A DNA stretch of 64,000 nt, taken from assembly GCF_029894125.1 (NCBI RefSeq), contig NZ_JARXYZ010000002.1, positions 310,001-374,000 of the forward strand. The letters run 5' to 3'. Source of the DNA: Kitasatospora sp. MAA19 (lineage in GTDB: Bacteria > Actinomycetota > Actinomycetes > Streptomycetales > Streptomycetaceae). How positions within the stretch are numbered: position 1 is the stretch's first letter; every line of letters starts with the position of its first letter. The notes under the pieces were generated by a model. The model ran no database searches. It had not been told where the DNA came from and was given only the letters and a program-made list of their open reading frames with translations. Below are positions 9,251 to 19,929 of the stretch, one piece after another. Made by a program: the position numbers and the translations under genes.

Positions 9251-10245
9251 TTGGCCAGTCCTCCGTGGCGGCCCCCGAGCTTGAGGTAGGCGTCCTCAAG
9301 GCTCGGGGTGGCGAGGGTGAAGTCGTCGAGGGCGGCGAAGGCCGGGCCGGTGGTGACGGCGGCGACCAGTTCGCGGGCCTGTTCGGGGGTGGTGCGGACG
9401 GTCCAGCGGCGGCCGGTGCGCTCGGCCCGTTCGGCGAGTGCGGCGACGGCCGGGACGGCGATCGGCGCCTCGTCCCGCCAGACCAGGTCGAGCCGGACGT
9501 TGCCGTCGACGAGGGCCTTGAGCCCGCCGGGGGTGTCGCAGGCGATCACCCGCCCGTCGTCGACCACGGCGACCCGGTCGAGCACGGTCTCCGCCTCGAT
9601 GACGTTGTGGGTGACCAGCAGCACGGTCGCGCCGCGCTCGGTGCGCCGCCGGTCGACGGCGCTCCAGACGGCCCGCCGGGCGACCGGGTCCATGCCGGTG
9701 GTGGGCTCGTCCAGGACGAGCAGCGGCCGCTCCCCGACCAGGGCGGCGGCGACGCACGCGAGCCGGCGCTGGCCACCGGAGAGCTTGGCGAGCGGCCGCT
9801 GGGCGATGGGCTCCAGCCCGAGTTCGGCGAGGACGTCGGCGGCCTCGGCGCGGGCCTGGGCCCGGGTGAGCCCGCGCAGCCGTCCGGTGGTCTCGGCGGC
9901 GAGCGCGACGGTCAGTTCGTCGAGGGCGCTGGACTCCTGGCCGAGGTAGCCGAGCAACCGGGCGGCCCGTTCGGGGTGGCGGACGACGTCGTGGCCGAGG
10001 AGCTCGATCGAGCCGGCGTCGGGGCGCAGCAGGCCGGTGAGTTGGCGGACCAGGGTGGACTTGCCGGCCCCGTTGGGTCCGAGCAGCCCGAAGATCTCGC
10101 CCTGACGGACGGTGAGGCTGATCCCGTCGTTGGCCCGGATCACGGTGGCGGCGGCTCCGCGCCCGGTGCGGTAGGTCCGTACGAGGTCGCGCACGGCGAC
10201 GCACGGCGGGGTGTCCTTGGGTGCTCGCCCTGCCGTCTCGCTCAC
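9247..10245 (-). CDS. ABC transporter ATP-binding protein (ABC-2 exporter)
   Basis: 332 residues from GTG 10245 (VSETAGRAPKD). Walker A GLLGPNGAGKSTLVRQLTG, Q-loop region YLGQESSAL, signature LSGGQRRLACVAAAL, Walker B PLLVLDEPTTGMDP and the H-loop VTHNV are intact, so the ATPase is expected to be functional. The C-terminal ~90 residues form the extension typical of drug-exporter ATPases. The frame is open upstream to 10299, but that segment is basic and unconserved-looking. Coupled to the permease gene. Confidence 0.92.
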   Translation of the reverse strand: MSETAGRAPKDTPPCVAVRDLVRTYRTGRGAAATVIRANDGISLTVRQGEIFGLLGPNGAGKSTLVRQLTGLLRPDAGSIELLGHDVVRHPERAARLLGYLGQESSALDELTVALAAETTGRLRGLTRAQARAEAADVLAELGLEPIAQRPLAKLSGGQRRLACVAAALVGERPLLVLDEPTTGMDPVARRAVWSAVDRRRTERGATVLLVTHNVIEAETVLDRVAVVDDGRVIACDTPGGLKALVDGNVRLDLVWRDEAPIAVPAVAALAERAERTGRRWTVRTTPEQARELVAAVTTGPAFAALDDFTLATPSLEDAYLKLGGRHGGLAK

Positions 10246-10407
10246 GACCGAAGACTTTACGCGCTCGCGCGGGCGAACCGGACAAGGGGGCCTGATCACC
10301 GAAAACCGACTCCGGGCCGGCCCCGGGCCGCCCCCGGCCCAGCCGGCTTCCGCCAGGCCGAGCCGGCCCGTCGGACCGAGCCGGGCCGCGCCGGGCCCGG
10401 CCGGCCG

Positions 10408-11715
10408 TCAGTCGTCCACGACCATCGATCCGCCGGGCACCCGGGCGGCGAGTTCCTTCCAGAATCCGGCCCGGATGGCGTAGCGGTCGTGCTCGTCGAT
10501 CTGGTCGTCCTTGTGCGCGAGCAGCCCGAAGCGGGCGGCGTAGCGGAGCAGTTCGCCGTCGACCCGGTGCGGGATGCGCGGGTAGTCGGGCCAGAGCACG
10601 GTGAGCCGTTCGACGTCGCCGAGGCGTTCGCTCCAGCGGCGGGCGAACACCTGGCCGACCTCGTGGGCGTCACCGCCGATGGAGGTGATGTCCTCCTCCC
10701 GGTCGACCCAGCGCTGTTCGGCGGTGGTGAGCTGGGCGAGGGTTGGCAGGCTGTCGCCGGCGGTGACGGCTGGTTCGGGGGTGGGTCGGTCGACCCAGCC
10801 GCGGTCGGAGGACCAGCGCAGCACCGGGCCGGCCTGCCCGGCGGCGCCCGTCCCGCCGATCGCGTGCCCGTTGGAGCCGGTCACGCCCGCACCGTGTCCG
10901 TTGACGTGCCCGTTGGGGCCGTGCCCGTTGGGGCCGTGCCCGTTGACGGCCGGGGTGACGGCGGAGGCGCGCCCGGCCAGGTCCTTGGGGGTGGGGACGA
11001 CCTTGAGCGCGGCGGCCGGCTGGGTCCGCCCGTGGACGGCCGGGGCCCCGGCGGCCGCGGGGACGACGGCGGCCGGCTGGACGACCGGGGGCGCCACGGC
11101 GGGCGGGGCGGCGAGGATCTTGGCGATCTCCTGGCGGGGGCCGGGCGCCGGGAAGACGCTGGCGTTCTCGCGGAGGCTGAAGGGGCCCTCGATCCACTCG
11201 CGGTCGAGCACCCGCCGCTCGTCCGCCTCGCCGACCAGGTCCTCGGACTGGTTGAAGTCGCCGTCGGCGGCCTGCAGCGCCCACAGGTGGACGGCCACGC
11301 CGTGCTCCTTGGCGGTCATCATGCCGGGCAGCAGGTCGCCGTCTCCGGTGATCAGCACGACGTCGGCGCAGGCCCGGTTGCGGGCGAGTTCGGAGAGTTC
11401 GGCGTGCATGGCGGCGTCCACGCCCTTCTGCACCCAGCGCCCCTCGGCGCGGGTGAGGGCGCCGAGCCGCACGGTGACCCGGGGCAGCACGCGCAGCCGG
11501 CGGTGTTCGGGCATCGGGCGCCGGTCGGGCGCGGCGTCGAACCAGTAGATGCGCAGCAACGGCAGCCCGGTCTCCGCCTCGGCGCGTTCGCGCAGCGCGG
11601 CGATCAGCGCGGCGTGGTCGACGGTGACCCGGGAACGGGACGGGTCCCCGGCGAGCAGGCTGGCGGCGGCGCCCAGCAGGTATCCGGCGTCCACCAGGAC
11701 GACACAGCGGTCCAT
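10408..11715 (-). CDS. NYN-domain (PIN-like) protein with NGH-repeat linker
   Basis: 435 residues from ATG 11715, preceded by GAAAGAGG. The N-terminus MDRCVVLVDAGYLLGAAA and VVLITGDGDLLPGMM carry the acidic residues of the NYN/PIN-like RNase fold (LabA/DUF88-like). A low-complexity linker (about residues 225-345) contains tandem Asn-Gly-His units. The C-terminal ~90 residues (VERLTVLWPDYPRIPHRVDG onward) look like a small helical winged domain and could bind nucleic acid. A role in RNA processing is inferred from the family, not shown. Confidence 0.8.
   Translation of the reverse strand: MDRCVVLVDAGYLLGAAASLLAGDPSRSRVTVDHAALIAALRERAEAETGLPLLRIYWFDAAPDRRPMPEHRRLRVLPRVTVRLGALTRAEGRWVQKGVDAAMHAELSELARNRACADVVLITGDGDLLPGMMTAKEHGVAVHLWALQAADGDFNQSEDLVGEADERRVLDREWIEGPFSLRENASVFPAPGPRQEIAKILAAPPAVAPPVVQPAAVVPAAAGAPAVHGRTQPAAALKVVPTPKDLAGRASAVTPAVNGHGPNGHGPNGHVNGHGAGVTGSNGHAIGGTGAAGQAGPVLRWSSDRGWVDRPTPEPAVTAGDSLPTLAQLTTAEQRWVDREEDITSIGGDAHEVGQVFARRWSERLGDVERLTVLWPDYPRIPHRVDGELLRYAARFGLLAHKDDQIDEHDRYAIRAGFWKELAARVPGGSMVVDD
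10906..10950. repeat. 15-bp tandem repeats in the NYN-protein linker
   Basis: Three 15-base units reading gtgcccgttggggcc, gtgcccgttggggcc, gtgcccgttgacggc encode part of the Asn-Gly-His linker on the minus strand. Copies one and two are identical, which suggests recent slippage. Confidence 0.85.
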
Positions 11716-11903
11716 CGCGCACCTCTTTCCGCTCGCCCTCGGGGGTCGGGCCGGGTGGGCGCGGATCCGCCCGCCGTCCGGGCGTGGTGGGGTGAGGGGC
11801 CCCCGTGGCCGCCCGATCGTTGGGTCACCTTTTACCCCTGGTTCGCGTGCCGAACCTCGGCGGATGTCCCGGTACCGCAACAGCCGCCCCAACGGAACGC
11901 CAA

Positions 11904-11933
11904 GGCGGGCCCCGTTCAACGACGGGGCCCGCC
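11904..11933 (-). terminator. Terminator after asd
   Basis: A perfect 11-bp stem (11904-11914 with 11923-11933, 8-base loop that can close further) lies 30 bases downstream of the asd stop on the minus strand, upstream of the NYN gene. Confidence 0.75.
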
Positions 11934-11962
11934 CGAGGTCACGCCGGGGGTGGCGGGCGGGT

Positions 11963-13018
<1,056 letters not shown>

Positions 13019-13093
13019 TCACAGCCGCACTCTGCCCATCATGCCTTGTCACGCGGGCGGGACGACCTGCTGTTCCACGGTGTGAGAGGCCTC

Positions 13094-13984
13094 TTAGTGG
13101 TCCAGACCACTCGCCAGCTTCAGAGCGGCTTCGACCTCCGCCGCCCCGGCCGGCAGCAGCGGCAGCCGGACGTCCGGGGTGGGGATCCGGCCCTGGGCGT
13201 GCAGCACGCCCTTGACCACCGTCGGGTTCGGCGCGGCGAAGGCGGCCAGTGCCAGCCCGGTGAGCCGGCGCCCGAGCGCCCGGGCCCGGTCGGCGTCCCC
13301 GGCCTGCCAGGCGGCCGCCAGCTCGACGAACCGGGCGGTGGCCAGATGAGCGGAAGCCAGGATGCCGCCGGCCGCGCCGAGCGCCAGCATCGGGGCGAGG
13401 AAGGCGTCCTCGCCGGCCAGCACCGCGAAGTCGGCGGGGGCGGCGGCGAGCAGTTCCACCGCCGCCTGGTCCAGCCCGCCGGTCGCGTACTTGACGCCCA
13501 CCACGCCCGGGACGGCGGCGAGTGCGGCCAGCGCGGCGGCGGACAGCTGCTGCCCGGTGCGGTACGGGATGTGGTAGACGAGCAGCGGCAGCGGGCTGCG
13601 CTCGGCCAGCGCCCGGAAGTGCGCGACCGTCCCGGCCTCGCCCGGCCGCAGGAAGGCCGGGACGGTGACCAGCGCGGCCGCGGCCTGCGGCACCCGCGCA
13701 CCGAGCGCGGCCAGCGACTCGGCGGTGGAGCGGGTGTCGCCGCCGTGCGCGCCGACGGTCAGCCGGGCCCCGCGCGCGGCGCAGGCGGCCGCGGCCACCT
13801 CGACCACCGCCCACCGCTCGTCCTCGCTCAGCGCGGCGGGCTCGCCGGTGGTGCCGAGGGCGACCAGTCCGGCCGCGCCGGCCGCCAGCAGTTCGTCGGC
13901 CAGCCCGGCCAGCGCGTCCAGCGCGACCGAGCCGTCCGTGGCGAAGGGCGTGATCAGGGGCACGTGGATACCGGTGAGTTCCAT
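13094..13984 (-). CDS. DapA-family dihydrodipicolinate synthase-like aldolase
   Basis: 296 residues from ATG 13984 (a GTG lies at 13990). The class I aldolase pattern is complete: GTTGEPAALSEDE for pyruvate binding, the tyrosine in VYHIPYRTG, and the Schiff-base Lys165 in VGVKYATGG. This group includes 4-hydroxy-tetrahydrodipicolinate synthase but also N-acetylneuraminate lyase-like and KDG-type aldolases, so the exact substrate is open. Divergent transcription from a LysR regulator 72 bases away suggests a specialised, regulated paralogue rather than the housekeeping dapA. Confidence 0.8.
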   Translation of the reverse strand: MELTGIHVPLITPFATDGSVALDALAGLADELLAAGAAGLVALGTTGEPAALSEDERWAVVEVAAAACAARGARLTVGAHGGDTRSTAESLAALGARVPQAAAALVTVPAFLRPGEAGTVAHFRALAERSPLPLLVYHIPYRTGQQLSAAALAALAAVPGVVGVKYATGGLDQAAVELLAAAPADFAVLAGEDAFLAPMLALGAAGGILASAHLATARFVELAAAWQAGDADRARALGRRLTGLALAAFAAPNPTVVKGVLHAQGRIPTPDVRLPLLPAGAAEVEAALKLASGLDH

Positions 13985-14056
13985 GACCACGATCCTGCGG
14001 CCCGCCGATCACCCAGGTCCAGTTCACATTTCCGACGCTTCTCGTAAGCTGAGCCG

Positions 14057-14944
14057 ATGCTCGACGTCCGACGCCTGCGCCTGCTGCGCGAACTCGCCCA
14101 CCTCGGCACGATCGCCGCCGTCGCCGAGGCGCTCTCCTTCAGCCCATCGGCGGTGTCCCAGCAGCTGTCCGTCCTGGAGAAGGAGGCCGGCGTACCGCTC
14201 CTGGAGCGCACCGGGCGGCGGGTCGCGCTCACCCCGGCCGGGCGGAACCTGGTCCGGCACGCCGAGGCGGTGCTCGCCCTGCTGGAACAGGCCGGCGCCG
14301 AACTCGCCCACGCGCGAAGGGGGTTGGCCGGCCCGCTGCGGATCGGCACCTACCCGTCGGCGGCCCGCGCGATCATCCCCGCGGTGCTGGCCGAGCTGGC
14401 CGCCTGGCACCCGGGCCTGGAGCCGATGGTCGCCGAGGTGGATCCGGCGGGCGTCGGGGCGGCGCTGCGCGCGGGCGAGCTGGACGTCGCCCTGGTCCAC
14501 GAGTACGACCTGGTCCCGGCCGATCCGGAGCCGGGCCTGGCGATGACCCGCCCGGTGTTCACCGAGCCGATGTACCTGGCGGCCCGCACCCCCGGCACGG
14601 TCGCCGAGCAGCGCGGCGCGCCGTGGATCATGGCCCCGCCGGGCACGCTCTGCCACAGCATGGCCGTCCGGGCCTGCGAGTCCGCCGGGTTCGCGCCCCG
14701 GATCCGGCACCAGATCGACGACTTCGCGACCGTCCTGGCCCTGGTGGCGGCCGGCCAGGGCGTCGCGCTCGTCCCGCAGCTGGGCACCGCGCAGCCCCCG
14801 CCCGGCGTGGTCCTCACCCGGCTGCCGATGTACCGCCGCACCCGGGCCGCCTTCCGCGCGGGCGCCGGCTCCCACCCGGCCGTCTCGGCCTTCGTCTCGG
14901 CCCTGCACACGGCCATCCCGCCGGGCCTGGGCGGACACGGCTGA
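14057..14944 (+). CDS. LysR-family transcriptional regulator
   Basis: 295 residues. The N-terminal winged HTH (RLRLLRELAHLGTIAAVAEA, then SAVSQQLSVLEKEAGVPLLE) is characteristic, followed by the periplasmic-binding-like effector domain from about residue 90 (GPLRIGTYPSAARAIIPAVL). LysR proteins usually control the adjacent divergent gene, so the DapA-like gene is the likely target. The 72-base shared region is where the operator should lie; I could not assign a convincing T-N11-A palindrome. Confidence 0.9.
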   Translation: MLDVRRLRLLRELAHLGTIAAVAEALSFSPSAVSQQLSVLEKEAGVPLLERTGRRVALTPAGRNLVRHAEAVLALLEQAGAELAHARRGLAGPLRIGTYPSAARAIIPAVLAELAAWHPGLEPMVAEVDPAGVGAALRAGELDVALVHEYDLVPADPEPGLAMTRPVFTEPMYLAARTPGTVAEQRGAPWIMAPPGTLCHSMAVRACESAGFAPRIRHQIDDFATVLALVAAGQGVALVPQLGTAQPPPGVVLTRLPMYRRTRAAFRAGAGSHPAVSAFVSALHTAIPPGLGGHG

Positions 14945-14979
14945 TCCCCCTGCGCCCGTCGACCGGGCACCGGGGGATC
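14943..14979. terminator. Hairpin between convergent lysR and dnaE
   Basis: GATCCCCC (14943-14950) pairs with GGGGGATC (14972-14979), enclosing an inner stem GCCCG/CGGGC (14954-14958 with 14964-14968). It overlaps the lysR stop and lies just beyond the dnaE stop, so it could serve both strands. Confidence 0.6.
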
Positions 14980-14989
14980 GGTCACCGGC

Positions 14990-17900
14990 TCAGCCCGCCA
15001 GGCAGCTCGGCCCGAGCAGCTGCTTCAGGTCCCCGAACAGCGCCGGGTCCGACTTCACCCGGTGCCGGTCCAGCCGCAGCACGGTCGTCTTGTTCCGGCC
15101 CTCCAGCCGCACCCGCACCTCCGTGGTGCCCTTGTGGCTGCCCAGCACCTCGCCGAGCCGGGCGATCAGCGGCGGGGTGATCTTCACGCTCGGGATGTTG
15201 ATGACGATCGGCGCCTCGGCGTGCGCGTTCGACAGGTCCGGGACGGACAGCTCCATCCCCATCAGCCGCGGCACGTCCTCCCGCTTGTCCAGCTTGCCGC
15301 GCACGAACACCACGGCGTCCTCGGCGAGTTGGGACGACACCAGCTGGTAGCTGGCCGGGAAGAACATGCAGTCGATCGAGCCCGCCAGGTCCTCGACCGT
15401 CGCGATCGCCCAGGCGTTGCCCTGCTTGGTCATCTTGCGCTGCAGGCCCGAGATGATGCCGCCGATGGTGACGATGGATCCGTCCGGCCGCTCGGCGAGG
15501 TCGGCCACCGCGCAGTCCGCCTTGTCGGCGAGCACGTGCTCGATGCCGTGCAGCGGGTGGGAGGAGACGTACAGGCCCAGCATCTCCCGCTCCTGGGTGA
15601 GCAGGAAGGCCTTCTCCCACTCCTCCTCGGAGAAGACCACGTCGAGGCCGAAGCTCGGCTCGTCGCTCACCGCGTCGCCGCCGAAGAGGTCGAACTGCCC
15701 CTCGGCCTCCTTGCGCTTGACGCCGACGACGTTGTCGATCATCGGCTCGAACTGCGCGGTCAGCCCCTTGCGGGTGTGCCCGAGCGAGTCGAAGGAGCCC
15801 GCCTTGATCAGCGATTCGACGGTCCGCTTGTTGCAGACCACCGACTCGACCTTGTCCAGGAAGTCCGGGAAGGAGCTGAACCTCCCCTTCGACTTCCGGG
15901 TGCGGATCATCGACTCGACCACCGGCCCACCGACGTTGCGGATGGCCGTCAGGCCGAACCGTACGAGGGTGTCACCGTGCGGGGTGAAGTCCGAGTCCGA
16001 CTCGTTGACGTCCGGCGGCAGCACCTGGATGCCCATCTTCCGGCACTCGTTGAGGTAGATCGCCGACTTGTCCTTGTCGTCCTTGACGGACGTCAGCAGG
16101 CCGGACATGTACTCGGCCGGGTAGTTCGCCTTGAGGTAGGCCGTCCAGTACGAGACCAGCCCGTACCCGGCGGTGTGCGCTTTGTTGAACGCGTAGCCGG
16201 AGAAGGGGACCAGGACGTCCCACACCGCCTGGATGGCCGCGTCGGAGTAGCCGTGCTCGCGGCAGCCCTTCTGGAAGGGCACGAACTCGGCCTCCAGGAT
16301 CTCCTTCTTCTTCTTGCCCATCGCGCGGCGCAGCAGGTCGGCCTGGCCGAGCGAGTACCCGGCCAGGATCTGCGCGGCCTTCTGCACCTGCTCCTGGTAG
16401 ACGATCAGGCCGTAGGTCGGCTTGAGGATCTCCTCCAGGGGCTTCTCCAGCTCCGGGTGGATCGGGGTGATCTCCTGCTGCCCGTTCTTGCGCAGCGCGT
16501 AGTTGGTGTGCGAGTTGACGCCCATCGGGCCCGGGCGGTACAGCGCCAGCACGGCGGAGATGTCTTCGAAGTTGTCGGGCTTCATCAGCCGCAGCAGCGA
16601 GCGCATGGGGCCGCCGTCGAGCTGGAAGACGCCGAGCGTGTCGCCGCGCGCGAGCAGTTCGTAGGTCGGCTTGTCGTCCAGGGGCAGATCAAGCAGGTTG
16701 ATCTTGATGCCCTTGTTCTTCTCGATCGCCTTGACGGCGTCGTCCATGATCGTCAGGTTGCGCAGGCCGAGGAAGTCCATCTTGAGAAGGCCGAGGCCCT
16801 CACAGGTGGGGTAGTCGAACTGCGTGATGGTGACGCCGTCGGTGTGCCGGGTCCAGACCGGGATGTGGTCGGTCAGCGGCTCGGCGGACATGATGACGCC
16901 GGCGGCGTGCACACCGGGCTGGCGGATCAGGCCCTCGATGCCGCGGGCGGTGTCGATGACCTTCTTCACGTCCGGGTCGGTCTCGTACAGCCCGCGGATC
17001 TCGCCGGCCTCGCTGTAGCGCGGGTGCGAGGAGTCGGTGATGCCGGACAGCGGGATGCCCTTGCCCATCACGTCCGGCGGCATCGCCTTGGTGATCCGGT
17101 CGCCCATCGCGTACGGGTAGCCGAGGACCCGCGAGGAGTCCTTGATGGCGGCCTTCGCCTTGATGGTGCCGTACGTGACGATCATGGCGACCTTGTCGGA
17201 TCCCCACTTCTCGGTCACGTACCGGATCACGTCACCGCGCCGGCGCTCGTCGAAGTCGATGTCGACATCGGGCATGGAGATGCGCTCGGGGTTGAGGAAG
17301 CGCTCGAAGATCAGGCCGTGCGGGATGGGGTCGAGGTCGGTGATGCCCATCGCGTAGGCGACCAGCGAACCGGCTGCGGAACCACGGCCCGGGCCCACCG
17401 CGATGCCCTGGCTCTTGGCCCACATGATGAAGTCCGCGACCACGAGGAAGTACGCCGGGAACCCCATCTGGATGATGGTGTCCATCTCGTACTCGGCGAG
17501 CTTCTTGTGCTCCTCGTCGTACCCGTTCGGGAAGCGCCAGTCCATGCCCTCCCAGACCTTGGCCTTGAAGAAGTCCGCCTCGGACTCGAAGCCCTCCGGG
17601 ATCGGGAAGCGCGGCATCAGGTTGCGGAACTCGAACATGCCGGCGGTGTCGACCCGCTGGGCGACCAGCAGCTGGCTGTTGCGGCAGCCCTCCTGCCAGG
17701 CGTCCGAGGAGTCCAGCGCGTACATCTCGGCGGCGGACTTGATGTAGTAGCCGGTGCCGTCGAAGCGGAAGCGGTCCGGGTCCGAGAGGTTCTTGCCGGT
17801 CTGCACACAGAGCAGCAGGTCGTGCGCCCCGGCGTCGGCCTCGGTGGTGTAGTGCGAGTCGTTGGTGACCACCGGGGGGATGTTCAGCTTCTTGCTGATC

Positions 17901-18523
17901 TCCAGCAGCCCGTCGCGGACCCGCTTCTCGATGTCGAGGCCGTGGTCCATCAGCTCCAGGAAGTAGTTCTCCTTGCCGAAGATCTCCTGGTAGTCGGCGG
18001 CGGACTTCAGCGCCTCGTCGAACTGGCCCAGCCGCAGCCGGGTCTGCACCTCGCCGGAGGGGCAGCCGGTGGTGGCCATCAGGCCGCCGGACAGGTCGGA
18101 GATCAGCTCCTTGTCCATCCGGGGCCACTTCACCAGCCAGCCCTCGGAGTAGGAGCGCGAGGTCAGCTTGAAGAGGTTGTGCAGGCCCTCCTTGTTCCGG
18201 GCCCAGATGGTCTTGTGGGTGTAGGCACCGGACGCGGAGACGTCGTCCCGCTTCTGGTGCGGCTGGCCCCACAGGATGCGCTTGGTGTTGGACCGGGACT
18301 CCGGCGCGACGTACGCCTCGATGCCGATCACCGGGGTGATCCCGGCGGCGGTGGCCTGCTTGTGGAACTCGGCGGCGCCGTACATGTTCCCGTGGTCGGT
18401 CATCGCGACGTGGGTCTGGCCCAGCCGCTCGACCTCCTTGAACATCTGCTTCAGCCGGGCGGCACCGTCCAGCATCGAGTACTCGGTGTGGACGTGCAGA
18501 TGCGCGAACGGCTGGTCGCTCAA
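14990..18523 (-). CDS. dnaE: DNA polymerase III alpha subunit DnaE (replicative)
   Basis: Catalytic subunit of the replicative polymerase, 1177 residues from a TTG start at 18523. The order is an N-terminal PHP domain (FAHLHVHTEYSMLDG, AMTDHGNMYG), the polymerase core with the acidic motif MPDVDIDFDERRR, the beta-clamp and fingers region, then a helix-hairpin-helix and a C-terminal OB-fold region. TTG was chosen because an exact GGAGG stands 7 bases upstream and the reading LSDQPFAHLHVHTEYS matches the family N-terminus. The longer open frame to 18613 has a poor, basic N-terminus. Confidence 0.96.
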   Translation of the reverse strand: MSDQPFAHLHVHTEYSMLDGAARLKQMFKEVERLGQTHVAMTDHGNMYGAAEFHKQATAAGITPVIGIEAYVAPESRSNTKRILWGQPHQKRDDVSASGAYTHKTIWARNKEGLHNLFKLTSRSYSEGWLVKWPRMDKELISDLSGGLMATTGCPSGEVQTRLRLGQFDEALKSAADYQEIFGKENYFLELMDHGLDIEKRVRDGLLEISKKLNIPPVVTNDSHYTTEADAGAHDLLLCVQTGKNLSDPDRFRFDGTGYYIKSAAEMYALDSSDAWQEGCRNSQLLVAQRVDTAGMFEFRNLMPRFPIPEGFESEADFFKAKVWEGMDWRFPNGYDEEHKKLAEYEMDTIIQMGFPAYFLVVADFIMWAKSQGIAVGPGRGSAAGSLVAYAMGITDLDPIPHGLIFERFLNPERISMPDVDIDFDERRRGDVIRYVTEKWGSDKVAMIVTYGTIKAKAAIKDSSRVLGYPYAMGDRITKAMPPDVMGKGIPLSGITDSSHPRYSEAGEIRGLYETDPDVKKVIDTARGIEGLIRQPGVHAAGVIMSAEPLTDHIPVWTRHTDGVTITQFDYPTCEGLGLLKMDFLGLRNLTIMDDAVKAIEKNKGIKINLLDLPLDDKPTYELLARGDTLGVFQLDGGPMRSLLRLMKPDNFEDISAVLALYRPGPMGVNSHTNYALRKNGQQEITPIHPELEKPLEEILKPTYGLIVYQEQVQKAAQILAGYSLGQADLLRRAMGKKKKEILEAEFVPFQKGCREHGYSDAAIQAVWDVLVPFSGYAFNKAHTAGYGLVSYWTAYLKANYPAEYMSGLLTSVKDDKDKSAIYLNECRKMGIQVLPPDVNESDSDFTPHGDTLVRFGLTAIRNVGGPVVESMIRTRKSKGRFSSFPDFLDKVESVVCNKRTVESLIKAGSFDSLGHTRKGLTAQFEPMIDNVVGVKRKEAEGQFDLFGGDAVSDEPSFGLDVVFSEEEWEKAFLLTQEREMLGLYVSSHPLHGIEHVLADKADCAVADLAERPDGSIVTIGGIISGLQRKMTKQGNAWAIATVEDLAGSIDCMFFPASYQLVSSQLAEDAVVFVRGKLDKREDVPRLMGMELSVPDLSNAHAEAPIVINIPSVKITPPLIARLGEVLGSHKGTTEVRVRLEGRNKTTVLRLDRHRVKSDPALFGDLKQLLGPSCLAG

Positions 18524-18643
18524 GGCGGGGCCTCCGGAGGCGAGTGCGGGTCTGGTGGGCCGGCGAACGTGCAGGTCACAGGGATGCCTGGAAACAGATG
18601 TGGCCCGAACCACCTCGTGGGGTCCGGACCATCGCTCACACGT

Positions 18644-19888
18644 TCACCCGTCTACTCTAGCTCCCGCGGTTCCCTCCAGTCGCACCCGCGCGGCCTGCCG
18701 AACCTCCGGTTCCTCCATCGGATCGTCGCGCAGACAGGCAAGGCGTTCGCGCACGTGGGGGCGGTCGGGGGCGTGCCGGACGGCCAGCAGGCGGGCGTCC
18801 GCCTCACAGTCCCAGAGGCACTCGGTGTACACCTCGGCCATCCCCGCCGACCCGATCGCCGCCAGTGCCTCCAGGTACGCGGGACGCTCGTACGAGTGCG
18901 GCGTCCACAGCCAGAACCGGCGCAGCAGCGACGCGGCCTCGGCCGCCCTGGGGCCGAACCGGGCCAGGCCGCGGGCGGAGTACATCGGGCCGCACCAGGT
19001 GCGGCCCACCCAGTCCTGCTCCAGCTCGGCGAGCAGTACCGGGATGTCCTGCTCCTCGCCGTGCCGGGCCAGCACGTCGTGGCCCAGCTGCGCCAGCCAC
19101 GGCGTACCGGAGGCGGCCCAGTCGCGGGCGGCGGGCACGGCGAGGGCCCCGAGCTTCTCGACCGCCCGGCGCAGCAGTGGAAGGGCGTACCGGCCGTCCT
19201 CCGTCCCCAGCGACGGCACCAGCCCGACCAGGCCGGGCTCCGCCTCACGGCGGGCGAGCAGGTTCAGCGCGCCCACCTTCCGCGCGTTCGGCTCGCCCGG
19301 GTCGGCGAGCAACTCCAGCAGGTCCGGACTGGCCGCATCCCCCAACGGGTCCCACTCCTGGGCGGGGCGCTCCGCCGCCTGCCTGGCCAGACCCCAGGAG
19401 GACCACGGAAGCGCCCACGGCCTCGGGTCCTCCATCCCTTCCTGCAGCCGCGCCCGGGCGGTGTCGGCCAGGTCGTCCCACCATGCGGCGGGCCAGGCAT
19501 CCGCGACCGACTCCAGGACGTCCACCCAGTGCTCACCCTCGCGGACGTAGTCCCGCAGCGCGTCCCGGGCCTCAGCCGACCCGCCGAGCGCCAGCAGCTC
19601 CAGGACGCCGGTGGCCCGCATGCAGGCGTCCTCGTCTCCCGCCAGCACCTCGACCACCGGCCCGCGCGGCAGCTCCAGGCCCCGGAGCAGTCGGGCCAGG
19701 TAGAGCGCCCGGTGGTCGACCTGCGTGTCCCAGCGCCAGTCCCAGCGGATGCAGCCGTAGACCAGGTCGGCGGCTGCCGTCGGGTCCTCCGCCGCCATCA
19801 GCGCGCCCAGGCCCCGACCGCGCTGCAACAGCCCGGGCAGGGTGCCTGCCGGGGCGTACTCGTATCTCCGCTTTGCCACGTGCTCCAT
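18644..19888 (-). CDS. HEAT-repeat-like protein of unknown function (414 aa)
   Basis: An all-helical protein rich in Leu, Ala, Trp and Arg. Repeating helical pairs of about 30-40 residues, such as ACMRATGVLELLALGG and NARKVGALNLLARRE, suggest HEAT/armadillo-type repeats and thus a protein-binding scaffold. It has no signal peptide, transmembrane segment or catalytic motif. The gene ends 120 bases upstream of the dnaE start in the same orientation. HEAT proteins of this kind are frequent next to immunity and mobile loci in streptomycetes, but no toxin partner is visible here. Confidence 0.65.
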   Translation of the reverse strand: MEHVAKRRYEYAPAGTLPGLLQRGRGLGALMAAEDPTAAADLVYGCIRWDWRWDTQVDHRALYLARLLRGLELPRGPVVEVLAGDEDACMRATGVLELLALGGSAEARDALRDYVREGEHWVDVLESVADAWPAAWWDDLADTARARLQEGMEDPRPWALPWSSWGLARQAAERPAQEWDPLGDAASPDLLELLADPGEPNARKVGALNLLARREAEPGLVGLVPSLGTEDGRYALPLLRRAVEKLGALAVPAARDWAASGTPWLAQLGHDVLARHGEEQDIPVLLAELEQDWVGRTWCGPMYSARGLARFGPRAAEAASLLRRFWLWTPHSYERPAYLEALAAIGSAGMAEVYTECLWDCEADARLLAVRHAPDRPHVRERLACLRDDPMEEPEVRQAARVRLEGTAGARVDG

Positions 19889-19929
19889 CGTCCCTTAGCC
19901 CCCGACGGCTGGGCGGCGGGGGCTGGGGG

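Noticed and set aside
10300..10400. Multiple GGCC/CCGG-rich hairpins after the NYN gene
   Set aside because: The sequence is almost pure GC and can fold many ways; no single terminator stem stands out.
18524..18613. Upstream extension of dnaE to 18613
   Set aside because: The TTG at 18523 has an exact GGAGG at correct spacing and matches the family N-terminus.
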